In this document: positions 42,587 to 43,695 of the stretch, piece after piece
How positions within the stretch are numbered: position 1 is the stretch's first letter
Layout of the letters: every line of letters starts with the position of its first letter
NCBI GenBank assembly: GCA_002319915.1
Contig: DCFQ01000064.1
Coordinates: 21,693 to 65,387 of the forward strand
Source: Bacteroidales bacterium UBA1800
Lineage (GTDB): Bacteria > Bacteroidota > Bacteroidia > Bacteroidales > VadinHA17
Length of the DNA: 43,695 nt
Direction of reading: 5' to 3'
Translations under genes and position numbers: made by a program
Notes under the pieces: generated by a model
The model's input: the letters and a program-made list of their open reading frames with translations, nothing else
Databases searched by the model: none
Told to the model about the DNA's origin: nothing

Positions 42587-42632
42587 GCTGGAATGCTGGT
42601 TGCTGGTTGCTTGTTGCTGGTTGCTGGTTCGG
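42587..42632. repeat. Short tandem repeat (TGCTGGT heptamer)
   Basis: After the stop codon of the ene-reductase, the heptamer TGCTGGT is repeated about six times with two variants (GCTGGAA at the start, TGCTTGT in the middle). It lies between convergent genes and ends just before the serine-hydrolase stop at 42636. It may be a slippage-prone spacer; no hairpin is formed. Confidence 0.8.
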
Positions 42633-42635
42633 AAG

Positions 42636-43695
42636 TTACCTGCTGGGCAGGTACTTTGAAACGGCATTGAAGACCTGCAGCCTGACGGGATTTACATTGT
42701 AATACTCACCGTTATCGAGAAGCCCGGTGTTTTGCCGGTTGATCAGGAGAATGACTGATACGTTTTCGCTAGGGATAACGGCTATGCTCGTACCGGTGAA
42801 CCCGGTATGGCCGAACGATCCTTCGGGAGCGTTCTTCATGAACGAATTTTCCGGATCCATCATCCATCCCAGACCATTGCTGAACCTGTCCTTCGTAAGG
42901 AACAACTCTATAGTCTTCTGCGAAATGAACTGCTTCTTCCCTATCTTCCCGTTTGAGATGAGCATATCGATCAGTTTCTGAAGATCACCGGCAGTCGAAA
43001 ACAACCCGGCCGCTCCCGAGATGCCTCCGTTCGCATACCAGGCATTCCCGTCGTTCACCTCACCTTTCAGGACATAGGTCCTCCACCCGTTCCACTGTTT
43101 CGGATCGATTTCCCTGACCGTGTACCCGAGAGTCGAATCATAAACCATCCTTTTCTCATAGGGATTCCCCGGGGAGGTGGCTGCAATTTTACTTCCGGGA
43201 AGCGATCTCAGGGGATTAAAGCACGTATTCTTCATCCCAAGCGGCATAAAAACGTTCTGCTTCATGAATTCCTCCAGGGACATTCCCGAAACGGTCTCAA
43301 TGATCTCGCCGAGAAGGACGAATCCGAGATCGCTGTAACGCCTCTGCCCCCCAACGGGAAACCTGAGGGGAAGCTTTCCGATGAGCTCATAGCTCGCTTT
43401 CTTGTCAGAGGCCAGGTAGTACATCGGGTACCACTCATATAATCCCGCCGTGTGAGTGAGAAGACGCCGGATGGTCACCGGCCTTTTCTCGGGTGTGTCA
43501 AAGGCTTTTACATACCTGCCCACGGGATCGTCGACATTGATCAGGCCACTGTCGGCCAGTATCATCAGTGAGGTGGTGGTGCCGATCACCTTGGTCAGGG
43601 ACGCAATGTCGAACAGGTGGTCTGTCGTCATCGCTTCAGGCGGATTTAGCAGGTCGTGGTTATAATCATACTTCTGGGCGTACCCGTAGGCATGG
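42636..43695 (-). CDS. Serine hydrolase, beta-lactamase/penicillin-binding class C type, 5' end outside window
   Basis: The frame is open to the window edge, so at least 352 residues are visible. An inner ATG at 43631 is not the real start because HAYGYAQKYDYNHDLL continues the fold upstream. The S-x-x-K motif is SLTK (DIASLTKV), the Y-x-N-like motif is YSDLG (RRYSDLGFVLLGEI), and the late HTGFTGTSIAV replaces K-T-G. These are features of PF00144 serine hydrolases, which include peptidases and esterases rather than drug-resistance enzymes. In Bacteroidota such domains are often fused behind a GH3 hexosaminidase; the missing 5' part could hold one. Confidence 0.82.
   Translation of the reverse strand, partial: HAYGYAQKYDYNHDLLNPPEAMTTDHLFDIASLTKVIGTTTSLMILADSGLINVDDPVGRYVKAFDTPEKRPVTIRRLLTHTAGLYEWYPMYYLASDKKASYELIGKLPLRFPVGGQRRYSDLGFVLLGEIIETVSGMSLEEFMKQNVFMPLGMKNTCFNPLRSLPGSKIAATSPGNPYEKRMVYDSTLGYTVREIDPKQWNGWRTYVLKGEVNDGNAWYANGGISGAAGLFSTAGDLQKLIDMLISNGKIGKKQFISQKTIELFLTKDRFSNGLGWMMDPENSFMKNAPEGSFGHTGFTGTSIAVIPSENVSVILLINRQNTGLLDNGEYYNVNPVRLQVFNAVSKYLPSR

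Noticed and set aside
42587..42632. CRISPR-like repeat
   Set aside because: The unit is seven bases, directly joined, with no spacers and no cas genes.
42636..43695. Antibiotic-resistance beta-lactamase
   Set aside because: Motifs fit the broad PF00144 serine hydrolase group; nothing indicates drug hydrolysis.

Overview
The window is chromosomal DNA of a member of the Bacteroidota, most likely an environmental anaerobic or microaerophilic Bacteroidales/Marinilabiliales-type organism. The evidence is a gliding/type IX secretion C-terminal sorting domain next to a PorP/SprF gene, Bacteroidota-type -7 promoter boxes (TAnnTTTG) in front of many genes, almost no Shine-Dalgarno sequences, SusD-era polysaccharide genes such as a secreted GH43, and a Crp/Fnr regulator of the kind common in this phylum. 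No rRNA, tRNA or CRISPR array was seen.

Region by region. 1-948 is the 3' end of a large secreted Ig-like adhesin with a type B sorting domain, followed by its PorP/SprF partner. 2039-9127 holds a secreted cyclophilin, a beta-propeller-like lipoprotein, an AmpG-like permease, a C39-like peptidase lipoprotein and a six-PAS sensor kinase. 9226-18081 holds a secreted TPR protein, a glutamine synthetase, a thioesterase, a large cytoplasmic M28-type protein with an unrecognised 650-residue front half, a DegP/HtrA protease and a secreted PepSY-like protein. 18392-22987 holds GtrA, a GT39/ArnT-like membrane glycosyltransferase, a membrane-anchored PHP-like protein and an aminotransferase.

The most unusual part is 23293-32516. 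A minus-strand operon reads dsrE - tusA - mvhD - qmoA-like - hdrA/qmoB-like - small winged-helix gene - qmoC-like - nifX-like. It resembles a quinone-interacting (Qmo) flavin/iron-sulfur complex in which the MvhD domain, fused to QmoB in sulfate reducers, is a separate protein. It is joined to two sulfur-carrier proteins, but no aprAB, dsrAB, sat or hdrB gene is present in the window. Divergently transcribed are a Crp/Fnr regulator, a sulfide:quinone reductase, a 56-residue basic protein and a c-type cytochrome. The shared promoter region holds a perfect TGTGA-N6-TCACA palindrome. I infer a sulfur-linked, quinone-coupled electron transfer module under Crp/Fnr control: SQR would make sulfane sulfur, DsrE/TusA would carry it, and the Qmo/Hdr-like complex would exchange electrons between the persulfide or another low-potential partner and menaquinone.

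32576-43695 holds a secreted protein with a duplicated HExxxxH domain (second copy degenerate), an ABC exporter membrane domain without ATPase, a secreted GH43 with F5/8C and FN3 domains, a small defence/mobile patch (HEPN/MNT pair, truncated ORF6N gene, IS-like scar), an HpaI-type aldolase with an M16 peptidase, a YqjM-type ene-reductase and the 3' part of a serine hydrolase gene cut by the window edge.

Three imperfect or perfect palindromes with a shared ACACAGAG...CTCTGTGT core sit behind genes at 1883, 9167 and 17160 and look like a dispersed intergenic element or terminator family.
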